DNA of 52,500 nucleotides from CAIKXD01 sp035439485 (lineage in GTDB: Bacteria; Bacteroidota; Bacteroidia; UBA4408): contig DAORKI010000013.1 of NCBI GenBank assembly GCA_035439485.1, positions 1 to 52,500 of the forward strand, given 5' to 3'. A model generated the notes under the pieces. It saw only the letters and a list, made by a program, of their open reading frames with translations, was not told the origin of the DNA and did no database searches. Both the position numbers and the translations under genes were made by a program. This document shows positions 25,531 to 35,100 of the stretch, piece after piece (within the stretch, counting starts at the first letter, position 1; the number at the start of each line of letters is the position of its first letter).

Positions 25531-27105
25531 GTGAGTAATAAAACCTATCAACAAAGGAAAGAAAAATTCACTACGGATAGTGATATTGAGATAAAAACTT
25601 GTTATCACAAAATTGATGTAGATGACGAGCAGCCAGGCAAATTTCCATTTACCAGAGGCGTGCAGGAAGATATGTATCGTTCAAAACTTTGGACTATGCG
25701 CCAATACGCAGGTTTTAGTACAGCCGAAGCTTCAAATGAACGTTACCATTATCTTTTAAAAAATGGCACAACAGGACTTTCGGTTGCCTTCGATCTGCCA
25801 ACACAAATAGGATATGATTCAGATCATGAATTTGCCGATGGAGAAGTAGGAAAGGCAGGTGTAGCAATAGATTCATTGCGTGACATGGAAATTTTGTTTA
25901 AAGGAATTCAGTTGGAACAAGTTACCACAAGTATGACCATTAATGCCACAGCCTCTACCCTTTTGGCCATGTATGTGGCTTTGGCAAAAAAACAAGGGGC
26001 AGATATTTCCAAAATTTCGGGTACTATACAAAATGATATTTTAAAAGAATACGCAGCACGCGGTACATATATTTATCCACCGAAGGCTAGTATGCGCATT
26101 ATAACAGATATATTTGAATATTGTAGCAAAGAAGTACCAAAATGGAACACCATTTCAATAAGTGGATATCATATTAGAGAGGCTGGAGCTAATGCAGCAC
26201 AGGAGTTGGCTTTTACATTAGCCAATGGCAAGGCTTATGTAGAAGCTGCAAAGGCGAAAGGTTTAAATATTGATGTGTTTGCTAAAAGACTTTCATTTTT
26301 CTTTAATGCACATAACAATTTGTTTGAAGAAGTAGCTAAATTTAGGGCAGCACGTAGGATGTGGGCAAAAATTACTAAAGCACTAGGTGCAACTGACGAA
26401 AGAGCCATGATGCTTAGATTTCATACCCAAACAGGTGGGTCTACTTTAACTGCTCAGCAACCACAAAATAATATTATCAGAGTTACCACACAAGCATTAA
26501 GTGCTGTTTTAGGAGGTACCCAATCATTACACACTAATGGTTTTGATGAAGCTTTGGCTTTACCGACTGAAGAAGCTGCAAGAATTGCACTTAGAACGCA
26601 ACAAATCATAGCCCTCGAAAGTGGCGCAGCTGATACAGTTGACCCTTTAGCAGGTTCCTATTATGTTGAAGCATTGACTAATGAAATTGAAAATTTAGCC
26701 TGGAACTACATCAATAAAATTGATGCCATTGGAGGTGCAGTGGAAGCTATTGAACAGGGTTACATGCAAGATGAAATTGCGCGTTCGTCATACAAATATC
26801 AGCGCGACATTCAATCAGGCGAAAAAATTATTGTGGGTGTAAATAAATACCAAATTGAAGAAAAACCAATAGAAAACTTATTTACAGTTGATGATTCTAT
26901 TAGAACTCAACAAATTGCTAAAATCAATCAGTTAAAAGTCGAAAGAAATAATGAAGAAGTAAAAAAATTACTTACTAAACTTGACGAAACTGCTAAAAAT
27001 GGCAATAATTTAATGCCTGTAATTTTGAGTTGTTGCGAACAATACGCTACCCTAGGCGAAATTGCTGATACTTTAAGAAAAGTCTTTGGAGAGCATAAGG
27101 CATAG
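25531..27105 (+). CDS. methylmalonyl-CoA mutase large (catalytic) subunit, stand-alone
   Basis: Interconverts methylmalonyl-CoA and succinyl-CoA with adenosylcobalamin, linking propionate metabolism to the TCA cycle. At 524 residues it contains only the substrate-binding TIM barrel; the C-terminal B12-binding domain (about 130-150 residues in one-chain enzymes) is missing. The substrate-selecting residues of methylmalonyl-CoA mutases, equivalent to Tyr89 and Arg207 of the Propionibacterium enzyme, are present as Tyr59 (RQYAGFS) and Arg177 (AARGTYIYPP), and the catalytic His is His214 (ISISGYH). This separates it from isobutyryl-CoA mutase, which has Phe and Gln. It starts at GTG. A separate B12 subunit must be encoded elsewhere. 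Confidence 0.88.
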   Translation: MSNKTYQQRKEKFTTDSDIEIKTCYHKIDVDDEQPGKFPFTRGVQEDMYRSKLWTMRQYAGFSTAEASNERYHYLLKNGTTGLSVAFDLPTQIGYDSDHEFADGEVGKAGVAIDSLRDMEILFKGIQLEQVTTSMTINATASTLLAMYVALAKKQGADISKISGTIQNDILKEYAARGTYIYPPKASMRIITDIFEYCSKEVPKWNTISISGYHIREAGANAAQELAFTLANGKAYVEAAKAKGLNIDVFAKRLSFFFNAHNNLFEEVAKFRAARRMWAKITKALGATDERAMMLRFHTQTGGSTLTAQQPQNNIIRVTTQALSAVLGGTQSLHTNGFDEALALPTEEAARIALRTQQIIALESGAADTVDPLAGSYYVEALTNEIENLAWNYINKIDAIGGAVEAIEQGYMQDEIARSSYKYQRDIQSGEKIIVGVNKYQIEEKPIENLFTVDDSIRTQQIAKINQLKVERNNEEVKKLLTKLDETAKNGNNLMPVILSCCEQYATLGEIADTLRKVFGEHKA

Positions 27106-27358
27106 GGAAAGGGGAAAGTTTGAAAGTTAGAAAGTTGAAAGGGGAAAGTTGAAAGGGGAAAGTTTGAAAGTTTGAAAGTGGAAAGGGGAAAGTTGAAAGT
27201 TAGAAAGTTGAAAGGAGAAAGTTGAAAGTTTGAAAGGGGAAAGTTGAAAGTTTGAAAGTTTGAAAGTTAGAAATTTGAAAGGGGAAAGTTTGAAAGTTAG
27301 AAAGTGGAAAGTTGAAAGTTTGAAAGTTTGAAAGTTAAAAGGGGAAAGTTGAAAGTGG
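27106..27358 (+). repeat. GAAAGTT-type minisatellite
   Basis: About 250 bases are built from imperfect 7-8 base units: GAAAGTT, GAAAGTTT, GAAAGTTA and GAAAGGG, giving an almost pure purine/T strand. It begins directly after the mutase stop codon and ends before the next gene. Unit order is irregular, so it is a degenerate array, prone to slippage and to assembly error. It is not coding. Confidence 0.9.
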
Positions 27359-27392
27359 GTGAGTTTAATGTAAAGTTAAAAATTGAAAGTAA

Positions 27393-27887
27393 ATGAATAT
27401 ACAGTCAATGTCTGAAAACAGCAGAGTTTGGGTATACCAGAGCAACCGCATCTTAAATAATGCTGAAGTTGATGAAATAAATAAAATGGCGCAACATTTT
27501 GTGACTAGCTGGGATGCTCATGGTGCCCTGCTTTCAGCTATTATAAAGGTTTATCATCAATTATTTATTGTAATTATGGTTGATGAAAGTGTAACTCAAA
27601 TAAGCGGTTGTGCTATTGATAAATCAGTGTCATTTATCAAAAAAGTGGAACAACAATTAAATATACAATTGTTCGATCGAATGATGATTGCCTACAAAAA
27701 TAATAACATGATTGAAACCTGTCATTTGCAGGAGTTTCAAAGTCTTGCAACCAAAGGATTTATTAATGAGCAAACATTAGTATTTAATAATTTAGTTAAT
27801 ACAAAAAAAGAATTCGACAGCAATTGGCTCATTCCTTTGGGCAAAAGTTGGCATAAAAGAATGTTGAATTTAACGGTAAGTAAGTAA
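27393..27887 (+). CDS. conserved Bacteroidota protein, not an ABC ATPase
   Basis: A 164-residue cytoplasmic protein. The start WVYQSNR, the block FVTSWDAHGALLSA (about residues 37-50), the GCAIDKSV motif (about 72-79) and LFDRM define a family widespread in Bacteroidota and often labelled 'ABC transporter ATPase'. There is no Walker A, signature or Walker B motif here, so that label is wrong; the function is unknown. Met6 (MSENSRVWVYQ) is an alternative start at 27408. It follows the minisatellite with no clear promoter, so a short A-rich leader may serve. It is probably monocistronic. Confidence 0.8.
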   Translation: MNIQSMSENSRVWVYQSNRILNNAEVDEINKMAQHFVTSWDAHGALLSAIIKVYHQLFIVIMVDESVTQISGCAIDKSVSFIKKVEQQLNIQLFDRMMIAYKNNNMIETCHLQEFQSLATKGFINEQTLVFNNLVNTKKEFDSNWLIPLGKSWHKRMLNLTVSK

Positions 27888-28092
27888 ACATTTATGTTTA
27901 TTTTTGGGTCAACCCTTCAGATATTTGTTCCTTACTTTACTCAATTAACTTAAGATTTGAATCTTTGATTTTATCATTTTAGGCATCGCCCTATACCAAG
28001 CAAAATAAGGATTATAGATGTTATTCCTGTTTAAAACAGCAATAATTATTCAAACTTATCATATTAAAATATTGATATAAAAGTTTAAAGAA

Positions 28093-29178
28093 TTACTTGT
28101 AAATTTTCCTTGCATTTAAAGCTTTTCTGAATTTAGCGGCATTCCGATCATGTTCGGCAATGGTAGCGGCAAAATTGTGTCTACCACTAAAATCTTCTTT
28201 GGCACAAAAATAAATATAATTATGATACTTTCGGTTTAAAACGGCATCAATAGTGGTTCTATATGGTATGCATATAGGGCCTGGCGGTAATCCAGCATAC
28301 TTGTAAGTATTATAAGGTGAATCGTACTCTAAATGTGCATTTAATACTCTCTTAATAGAAAAATCTCCAATAGCGTATATCACCGTTGGGTCGGCCTGCA
28401 AACGCATTCCCTTATGTAAACGATTTAAATAAACTCCTGCAATTATTGGTTGTTCATCTACTACCCTACTTTCTTGTTGTACAATGCTTGCCAAAATACT
28501 TAGCTCTGATTTTGTGAGACCAAGTTTTTGTGCCTTTTGTACCCTTTCTGTAGTCCAAAATTTGTTGTTTTCCTTTACCATTCTTTTTATAAAATCTCCA
28601 GCAGATGTGTTCCAATAAAATTCATAGGTATTTGGTATAAAAAGAGTCAATACATTCTTAGAATTTAGACCAAATTCTTTCAAAAAGTCATCATCATTCA
28701 GCAAACTATTTAAATCTTCTTCACTTGCTTCAATTTGTTTATGTATTACTTCCACAAATTGTTGTTTGGTGCGAGCTTCATTGAAAACCAATTTTACCGG
28801 TTCTTGCACACCGCTGCGTAACAAGTTCACTAACTCATTGTTACTCATGTTTTCTTTTATTTTATACTTGCCTGGTTTTACTTTGGTTTTATATCCTTTG
28901 CGCTCTGCAACCCAAATAAAGGAACTTTGATTTTTTATAAAATGATTGTCTAACAAATCTTTTAAAACATCATCAAAATTGCTTCCTGTTTTAATATATA
29001 AATAGGCTTGACTTTTTCCTAAAAGTTCTACATTGGGTTTATATATTTTTGTGTATGTGAGATAGCCAGTTCCTCCTCCAACAATCACAATTAAGGCAAT
29101 AAAAGAAATAATTGCCTTTTTCCAAAAACTTGATGATTTTGGTTTAGTGTTTGATTTATTCGTTTTTTTCTTTGCCAT
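28093..29178 (-). CDS. mltG: endolytic transglycosylase MltG
   Basis: Inner-membrane enzyme that cuts nascent peptidoglycan glycan strands and sets their length. A 361-residue protein: a basic cytoplasmic tail (1-19), one TM helix (about 21-42), a LysM-like periplasmic domain (about 55-125) and the YceG catalytic domain (about 175-355). Visible hallmarks are IPNTYEFYW (181-189), SIVQQESRV with catalytic Glu236, VYLNRLHKGMRLQADPTV, and SPYNTY-GLPPGPI. It is intact. It starts 13 bases after the multihaem cytochrome gene and ends the minus-strand run plsY-PorE-like-prmC-cytochrome-mltG. No T-tract hairpin is seen after it. Confidence 0.93.
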   Translation of the reverse strand: MAKKKTNKSNTKPKSSSFWKKAIISFIALIVIVGGGTGYLTYTKIYKPNVELLGKSQAYLYIKTGSNFDDVLKDLLDNHFIKNQSSFIWVAERKGYKTKVKPGKYKIKENMSNNELVNLLRSGVQEPVKLVFNEARTKQQFVEVIHKQIEASEEDLNSLLNDDDFLKEFGLNSKNVLTLFIPNTYEFYWNTSAGDFIKRMVKENNKFWTTERVQKAQKLGLTKSELSILASIVQQESRVVDEQPIIAGVYLNRLHKGMRLQADPTVIYAIGDFSIKRVLNAHLEYDSPYNTYKYAGLPPGPICIPYRTTIDAVLNRKYHNYIYFCAKEDFSGRHNFAATIAEHDRNAAKFRKALNARKIYK

Positions 29179-29191
29179 ATACTAAATAATT

Positions 29192-31213
29192 TCATAGCTT
29201 TCTCATTTGCTCTAGAGCCTGCTTGGCCTTTTGCTGATTCGGATTTTTTGCTAACACTTGTTTTAATAGTGATGATGCTTCAAAAATTTTATTTTGGTAC
29301 ATCAAAACACTTGCTTTATTCATTAATGCCAATTCATAATCAGGTTCTAATTGTAATGCTTTATCAAAATAATATAATGCCTTTGAAATGTTTTGTTGCG
29401 TAAGATACAAATAACCTAAATTAGAATAGCCAGCAGCAAAATTCGGAAATTCTGTCACTAGGGTTTCAAATAATTTTTGGGCGGTGTTTATTTCATTTAA
29501 ATTTAAACATGTGCTTGCGTATTTATTTAAGAAATCAGGATACTTTGGTGCAAGGAAATTTGATTTTTGGTAATACTTTTTTGAATTAACAAAATCGCCT
29601 TTATTCTGATACGCTTCGCCAATTCTGTAACACAACCATGCATCTGAATTTTCAAAACTTTGCTTTACAAAAACTTGAGCCAACAATTTATTTTGATCAA
29701 AGTTTGAAATGACTTTAATTATTTCATCATAATTTTCTTTTAAAAAATAATAATGAATAATGGTATGTAAATTATTCATCAATGGCTCTTTCATCAATAT
29801 ATCAACATACTTACTTGCAGAATCCAAATAATATGGTTTCTTTTCAAATTTTTCATACTGGTTAATATATGCAGATGCTAAAGTTTTTGCATTGGGATGA
29901 TTTTCATTTACAGCAAACAGTCCCAAAAATACCTTTGCATCATTAAGTTTTTTATTTGATTTGGGTTTTGGTTTTCTTATGTAATGATCATGCACTGTGA
30001 CATGAGGAATATCAATAGAACCAGAGCGAGGCATGTGACAGTTCACGCAATTATTTTTTGCTTTAAGAAGTAGATTTTTGTCAGCAGTACAAGTATTTGA
30101 TTCCCTTGGGATATGACAAGAATTACATTTCGCATTAAAATACTCATCCTTTTGAAACTTCACACTTTGATGAGGATTATGACAAGTAACGCAAGTCATT
30201 GTATTTTTATACGGACGCAAGATGTTTGATGATTTATTTTTTTGACTTACTATAAAACATCTGCTTTGTTTTAATCTATCGGCATGAGATGCCATAATAA
30301 AATCTTCTTCATCATCTTTGTATTTAGGTAAAAACACTGTCATAAAATCAGACAACTTTTGTCCCGGTTTAAAATCATAAAATGAATGCCCATTTTTTAA
30401 TACAGCATTTCCTTGTAAATGGCAACGCTGACAAATATCAAACTGCAAATCGGGACTCAATTTACCTGGATTTACTATACTGTAGTCGATCATTTTTGAG
30501 GTATCAATTACTTCGCCTCTGCTTTTTTGTTTCACATGAATGGAGCCTGGGCCATGACACCTTTCGCAGCCAATTCCATTGGGCAATGAAGTAAATTTGT
30601 TTTCGGAACCCATTTCAAATTCAGGATATGAATTATGACAACTCATACATTCCAGTCCAATTTTTCGACTAAATCGTGTGTTATGTCCATCTTCAAATCC
30701 AGGTGGCAAATCCCATTGTTTTTTTTGAGTATAAAAAGTCATTGGCATTTGGGTAACAAAACCATTTTGCATCATCATATGAGAATTTGTATGCTGCCCT
30801 GAACCAATAATATAACTTACTATCTCAATTCTTTTGTACACTGTATCTTTACCTTTTAACCTAAATTCCATCATTTTCATTGTATCTCCTCTAAAAAAAG
30901 AGTGATAATAAAAATCTGAAAATTTATCATATACAGTTATTTTCTCGCCAAACAAAGCTGCCGATTTTAATTTTGAGGCCCTATCAAATGACTTCCCCAT
31001 GCCAGTTTCAATAAAAGTTTCATAAATATTGGCATGACAATTTTTACAGGTATTTATTCCAACATAGGTAGCCGAATCACCATGATTTAAATATGGTGAA
31101 ACAATCTTTGTTGATTCATTTTCATTTTTTTTATCTTCATTACAATTGGTATTAAGTATAGCAATGAGGGAGAGTAAAGACAAAAAAACAGTGAGCAAAA
31201 ATTTCTTTTTCAT
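29192..31213 (-). CDS. exported heptahaem c-type cytochrome with C-terminal TPR domain
   Basis: A 673-residue protein. An N-terminal hydrophobic segment (5-20) is followed by Cys24 in NTNCNED, so it is exported and perhaps lipidated. Seven CxxCH haem sites are visible, in order CKNCH (56-60), CMSCH, CERCH, CQRCH, CVTCH, CNSCH and CVNCH, with extra His residues for axial ligation. The last 170 residues (from about 500) are tetratricopeptide repeats (AAGYSNLGYLYLTQQNISKALYYF). Multihaem cytochromes of this kind transfer electrons in the periplasm, but partner and substrate are unknown; a cytochrome c554/NrfB-like fold is possible. The TPR suggests docking to another protein. The genes on both sides are unrelated in function. 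Confidence 0.88.
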   Translation of the reverse strand: MKKKFLLTVFLSLLSLIAILNTNCNEDKKNENESTKIVSPYLNHGDSATYVGINTCKNCHANIYETFIETGMGKSFDRASKLKSAALFGEKITVYDKFSDFYYHSFFRGDTMKMMEFRLKGKDTVYKRIEIVSYIIGSGQHTNSHMMMQNGFVTQMPMTFYTQKKQWDLPPGFEDGHNTRFSRKIGLECMSCHNSYPEFEMGSENKFTSLPNGIGCERCHGPGSIHVKQKSRGEVIDTSKMIDYSIVNPGKLSPDLQFDICQRCHLQGNAVLKNGHSFYDFKPGQKLSDFMTVFLPKYKDDEEDFIMASHADRLKQSRCFIVSQKNKSSNILRPYKNTMTCVTCHNPHQSVKFQKDEYFNAKCNSCHIPRESNTCTADKNLLLKAKNNCVNCHMPRSGSIDIPHVTVHDHYIRKPKPKSNKKLNDAKVFLGLFAVNENHPNAKTLASAYINQYEKFEKKPYYLDSASKYVDILMKEPLMNNLHTIIHYYFLKENYDEIIKVISNFDQNKLLAQVFVKQSFENSDAWLCYRIGEAYQNKGDFVNSKKYYQKSNFLAPKYPDFLNKYASTCLNLNEINTAQKLFETLVTEFPNFAAGYSNLGYLYLTQQNISKALYYFDKALQLEPDYELALMNKASVLMYQNKIFEASSLLKQVLAKNPNQQKAKQALEQMRKL

Positions 31214-31230
31214 GACAACATCAAAAAAGA

Positions 31231-32085
31231 TTAAAGCAAATTGGCTCGAATAAAACGAAGTTTATTTTGTAAATCTTTTTTAGAGATGGCATTCGAAAAT
31301 CCCTTATTTTTAAGCATTTCAAGCACTTGTTGATGATAATCTTCGTGAGTTTCAAAATAAAGGCTACCTTCTTTTTGCAAATTTAAAAGTGCAAAATCAG
31401 CAATAGCTTTATAAAATTGTAAAGGATCATTATTAGTGCAAAATAGCGCTGTATGTGGTTCATAGCCAATTACATTTTGACGCATAGATGCCGCTTCATC
31501 TTTTAATATATAAGGAGGATTGCTCACAATTAAATCAAAATGTTCATCAACCACAACATCGGTCATTTCAAGAATATCAGCCTTTAATAAATTTAAATCT
31601 ACGTTTAATTCTTGAGCATTTACTTGTGCGACAGTAAGTGCTTGATTAGAAATATCCATTGCAAAAGCTTCGGGATGAATCATATTTTTTGCTAATGAAA
31701 TAGCAATGCATCCACTACCAGTTCCAATATCTAAAAATTTAATATTTCTTTTTCCCATGTTATCCTTCACAATCCAGTCAACAAGCTCCTCAGTTTCAGG
31801 ACGTGGGATAAGAACATCTTCATCAACCTTAAACTTTAGTTGATAAAACTCAGTTTCTCCAAAAATATATTGAATAGGTTTATTGGTAAGGAGAGGTTTT
31901 AATATTTCAGCAAAGGCTATTTCATCATTTTCGCTCAATACATTATCCTTTTCAAAAAGCACACGCGACCTCCCCCATTGTTTTATATGATAACAAGTGA
32001 GGTAAAATAAATTATCGCATTCATCTTGGTCATAAATAGATTCTAATTTATTACGCCACAAAAGTTTTAACTCCGAATAAGTCAT
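31231..32085 (-). CDS. prmC: peptide chain release factor N(5)-glutamine methyltransferase
   Basis: Methylates the glutamine of the GGQ motif in release factors RF1 and RF2, using S-adenosylmethionine. The 284 residues give the standard length. The N-terminal helical release-factor-binding domain (1-80) contains the KPIQYIFGETEF signature. The conserved IPRPETEELV (93-102), the SAM motif I FLDIGTGSGCIAIS (117-130), and the catalytic NPPY (189-192) are intact. It follows the 2092-residue gene by 48 bases and precedes the cytochrome gene by 17, so it is probably cotranscribed with both. Confidence 0.95.
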   Translation of the reverse strand: MTYSELKLLWRNKLESIYDQDECDNLFYLTCYHIKQWGRSRVLFEKDNVLSENDEIAFAEILKPLLTNKPIQYIFGETEFYQLKFKVDEDVLIPRPETEELVDWIVKDNMGKRNIKFLDIGTGSGCIAISLAKNMIHPEAFAMDISNQALTVAQVNAQELNVDLNLLKADILEMTDVVVDEHFDLIVSNPPYILKDEAASMRQNVIGYEPHTALFCTNNDPLQFYKAIADFALLNLQKEGSLYFETHEDYHQQVLEMLKNKGFSNAISKKDLQNKLRFIRANLL

Positions 32086-32133
32086 ATCACATCATCAATA
32101 AAACCATGAATTACCTTAATTTTTTTATACTTA

Positions 32134-35100
32134 TTATTTACCACCTAACTTTTTTGCTTCATCCAATGATATTTTTTCACCATTATTAAGCGCAATAACA
32201 AAGGCATCATTTATACCTTTAGAAATTACCTCTACCTTAACAATTTCAGCAGATGCTGCATCTTTGAAATTTCCAACAGTATAAATAGTAAGGTCACCAC
32301 TTTTAAAATTGGCAATACCTTTATCTGCAATCGTTAAATATTTATTCATTATCTCAACAGGAACCTCATTTCTGAAAGCACCTAATTGAACTTTATATAC
32401 AATGTTTGTAGGAGTATTATTTAAAGGAGGATTAACAATTTTAGTTTCTTGTGGAATTGATGCTTTTTGTTCAATCGAATTGCTTACAGCAATTGTCTTA
32501 GGTTGAACATTCATTCCAGGTATTTGAGCAAAAATTGATTTGCCTTGTTGCGCTTCCATGGCAGCAGCTTGCTCCATTGGAATTCTCTTCCCATTTATAT
32601 ATGCTGAAACAAAGGCATCAGAAACTCCAATTTGTACAATTACATCTTTTGCTTTTGTTGCTTCACGCACATCATTATAAACTCCACTTGTATATCGGTA
32701 TTGTCCCTTTTGGTTTAATTCATAATACAAAGGAGTAATATTATACAATTGACCTGCCTTTACAGGTTTACTGTAAACCCCAACTTGAACTGTATAAAGC
32801 AAACCCTTTATTACCTGAATATCTTGTTGAGGCAATGTTTCTCCTTGTTTAATTTGCAAAGTAGAGTTAACATTTGCATTTTCAGTTACGTTAGTGGTAT
32901 TATTTGAAGCATTTGATGAAACTGATGTTCTCGTATTTAAATTATTTGAATTGTTTGAAGCAATTGTATTTTGGTTATAACTTGTGGCTCCACCATTTTT
33001 ACAATCTTTGCCACTAGCAATTAAGGCGCGGGCTTCCGTTACACTCATTCTTTTACCATAACAATAAGCAACAACAAAGGCATCTTTATAATTTAATTTA
33101 TTAAGTTCTTTTCTTGCGTTTGCAGCTTCGTCAAAAGCTCTAAAAAGACCTGCAGTGTATCTAATTAAATTACTATTAGGTAATGTTTCAGCAGTCACAG
33201 GGCTCACTGAACCAAATGAATTATCGGCCACAGGTTTGTTAAAGGCACCAATTTGAACCTTAAAAATTAAACCATCTGGGAGTGGTTCATTCATTTTAAT
33301 TTTATTAGTGGTGCTGTGAGGCTTATTGTTATTAATTCCTAGCGTAATTGATTGGTTCCTTTCATTGCTTGCATTGCTGTTTGCATTATTTTCGGAAGAT
33401 GCAACTGCTGTTTCAACCTCAACAGGTTCAGGAATTCCTTGAATAGAACGCATAATTCTTAATGATAATTCCTTATCAATACTTGATAAATAACCTTCAG
33501 CCGCAGCCTTTTTGTCATTTGCTTTTTTGTTTGCTTGATTAGCAAATACGTTTAAAGAGTCAGCTGAACGAGCTTGTAATTGAGATTCATAATCTAACTC
33601 AGCTGCCTCCTTCACCAAAGGCTTTCTTTTTCTCTTTTTTAATGAAGCAGCTTCCTCTAACTTGTTGTTTGACTCCTCCAATTTTTGAGCACTCAATGCT
33701 CTAGTTGAATCCACTCTTGCCTTCCAAGTTGTTGCCTCTACTTGGGCTTGTTCAGCTTCGTTTTTTAAATTAATATAATTATTATACTCAGGAGTGGTTT
33801 TAACATCAGGTTTTGGGGGCTTAGACAATACTACAGGTTCGATTGTATTTTGTTCAACTTTATTTTCATTGGCTAAATTAGTCTTGTTTTCTAACTTATT
33901 ATTTTGAGCAATTTCATTTTGTTTATTTGAATTTTCGGCTACTTTATTTTGGTTAAGGATATTTTGAGTTTTACTGTTATTGCCTGCTGTTTGCTCACTT
34001 TGTTTATTTGAAGTTTCACTGGCATTTTTATTTGAATTTGGCACTTTATTGTTGCTAGCAACAGGAGTTGAAACAGGTTCATCAGCTTTTAACAATTCTT
34101 CTGGAACCGCATTATTATATGCCATTAACAAGGTTTTTGATTTTACTTCATCAAACTTTCTTAAGTAATTATCTGCTTCATATTGTTTCATTCTTGCTGC
34201 TGTTTCCGATTTTTCGGCAAGTGTATTTAATGAATCAGCTTTAATTTGATTTTCTCTTGCAACACGATCCATTTCTTCGGCTTTTAATTGTGCCGCTTTT
34301 CTATCTTTCTTTTTGGGCTGTGCAGCTGCAAATTCAAATAAATCATTACTGTTCATAGCATCTCTTTGTGCTTGAATTTTCATAGTATCTGCTTCAGCCC
34401 TTTTTTGAGATGCCTCCACTTTAAGAGTTTCCACCTCATTTTTTATTGATGCATACGCGATATATTCTGGTGAAGCTTTTATTTCTTTTAAAACACTTTC
34501 CTTATCCTTTGTTTTAGCGACAACTGCAACCTCCTTCTTTGTTTCTTGAGTTGTTGAAGAATTTTCATTTACTGCAGTTTCAACCTTGGTTTCGCTTTGC
34601 TTTGAAGGTTCTGATTTAGTGGATTTGTTATTTGCTTCTTGTTTTTGAATATTGTTATTTGAAGCAACATTTGATTTATTTGCTTCTTTAGCTGTATTTT
34701 TTTCTATCTCAGAATTATTTGTTGTTTCCGCACTACTTGCTATTGTTTCATCAGGTATAATAATTTGATTCTGATACACGGCTACTATTTTATCTTGTTG
34801 AGATTTGTTCAATTTGGCCATAAACTTATCGGCTTCAGCCTTTATAGCTGCTGATTTAAGCATGTCATTTTGCGCTTGCATTTTTAAGGTATCAGCTTTA
34901 ATAAGTAAATCTTTACCTTCATTATCAACCCTAATAGCTTCTTCAGCTAATGCTTGTTTTTTAGATTTCTTTTTTTCCTCAGAAGCTAAATCAATTAACT
35001 GTTGTGATTCAATTACCTTTTCTTCTCCTTGAGCCTTGGTATTAGTATATTCCTTTGCTTTTTTATCAGCAGCATCTTCAAGTGATTTTGCCTTTTCTAC

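Noticed and set aside
27106..27358. CRISPR array
   Set aside because: Units are only 7-8 bases, without spacers, and no cas genes are near.
27393..27887. 'ABC transporter ATPase' as a name for this protein
   Set aside because: No Walker A, signature or Walker B motif is present.
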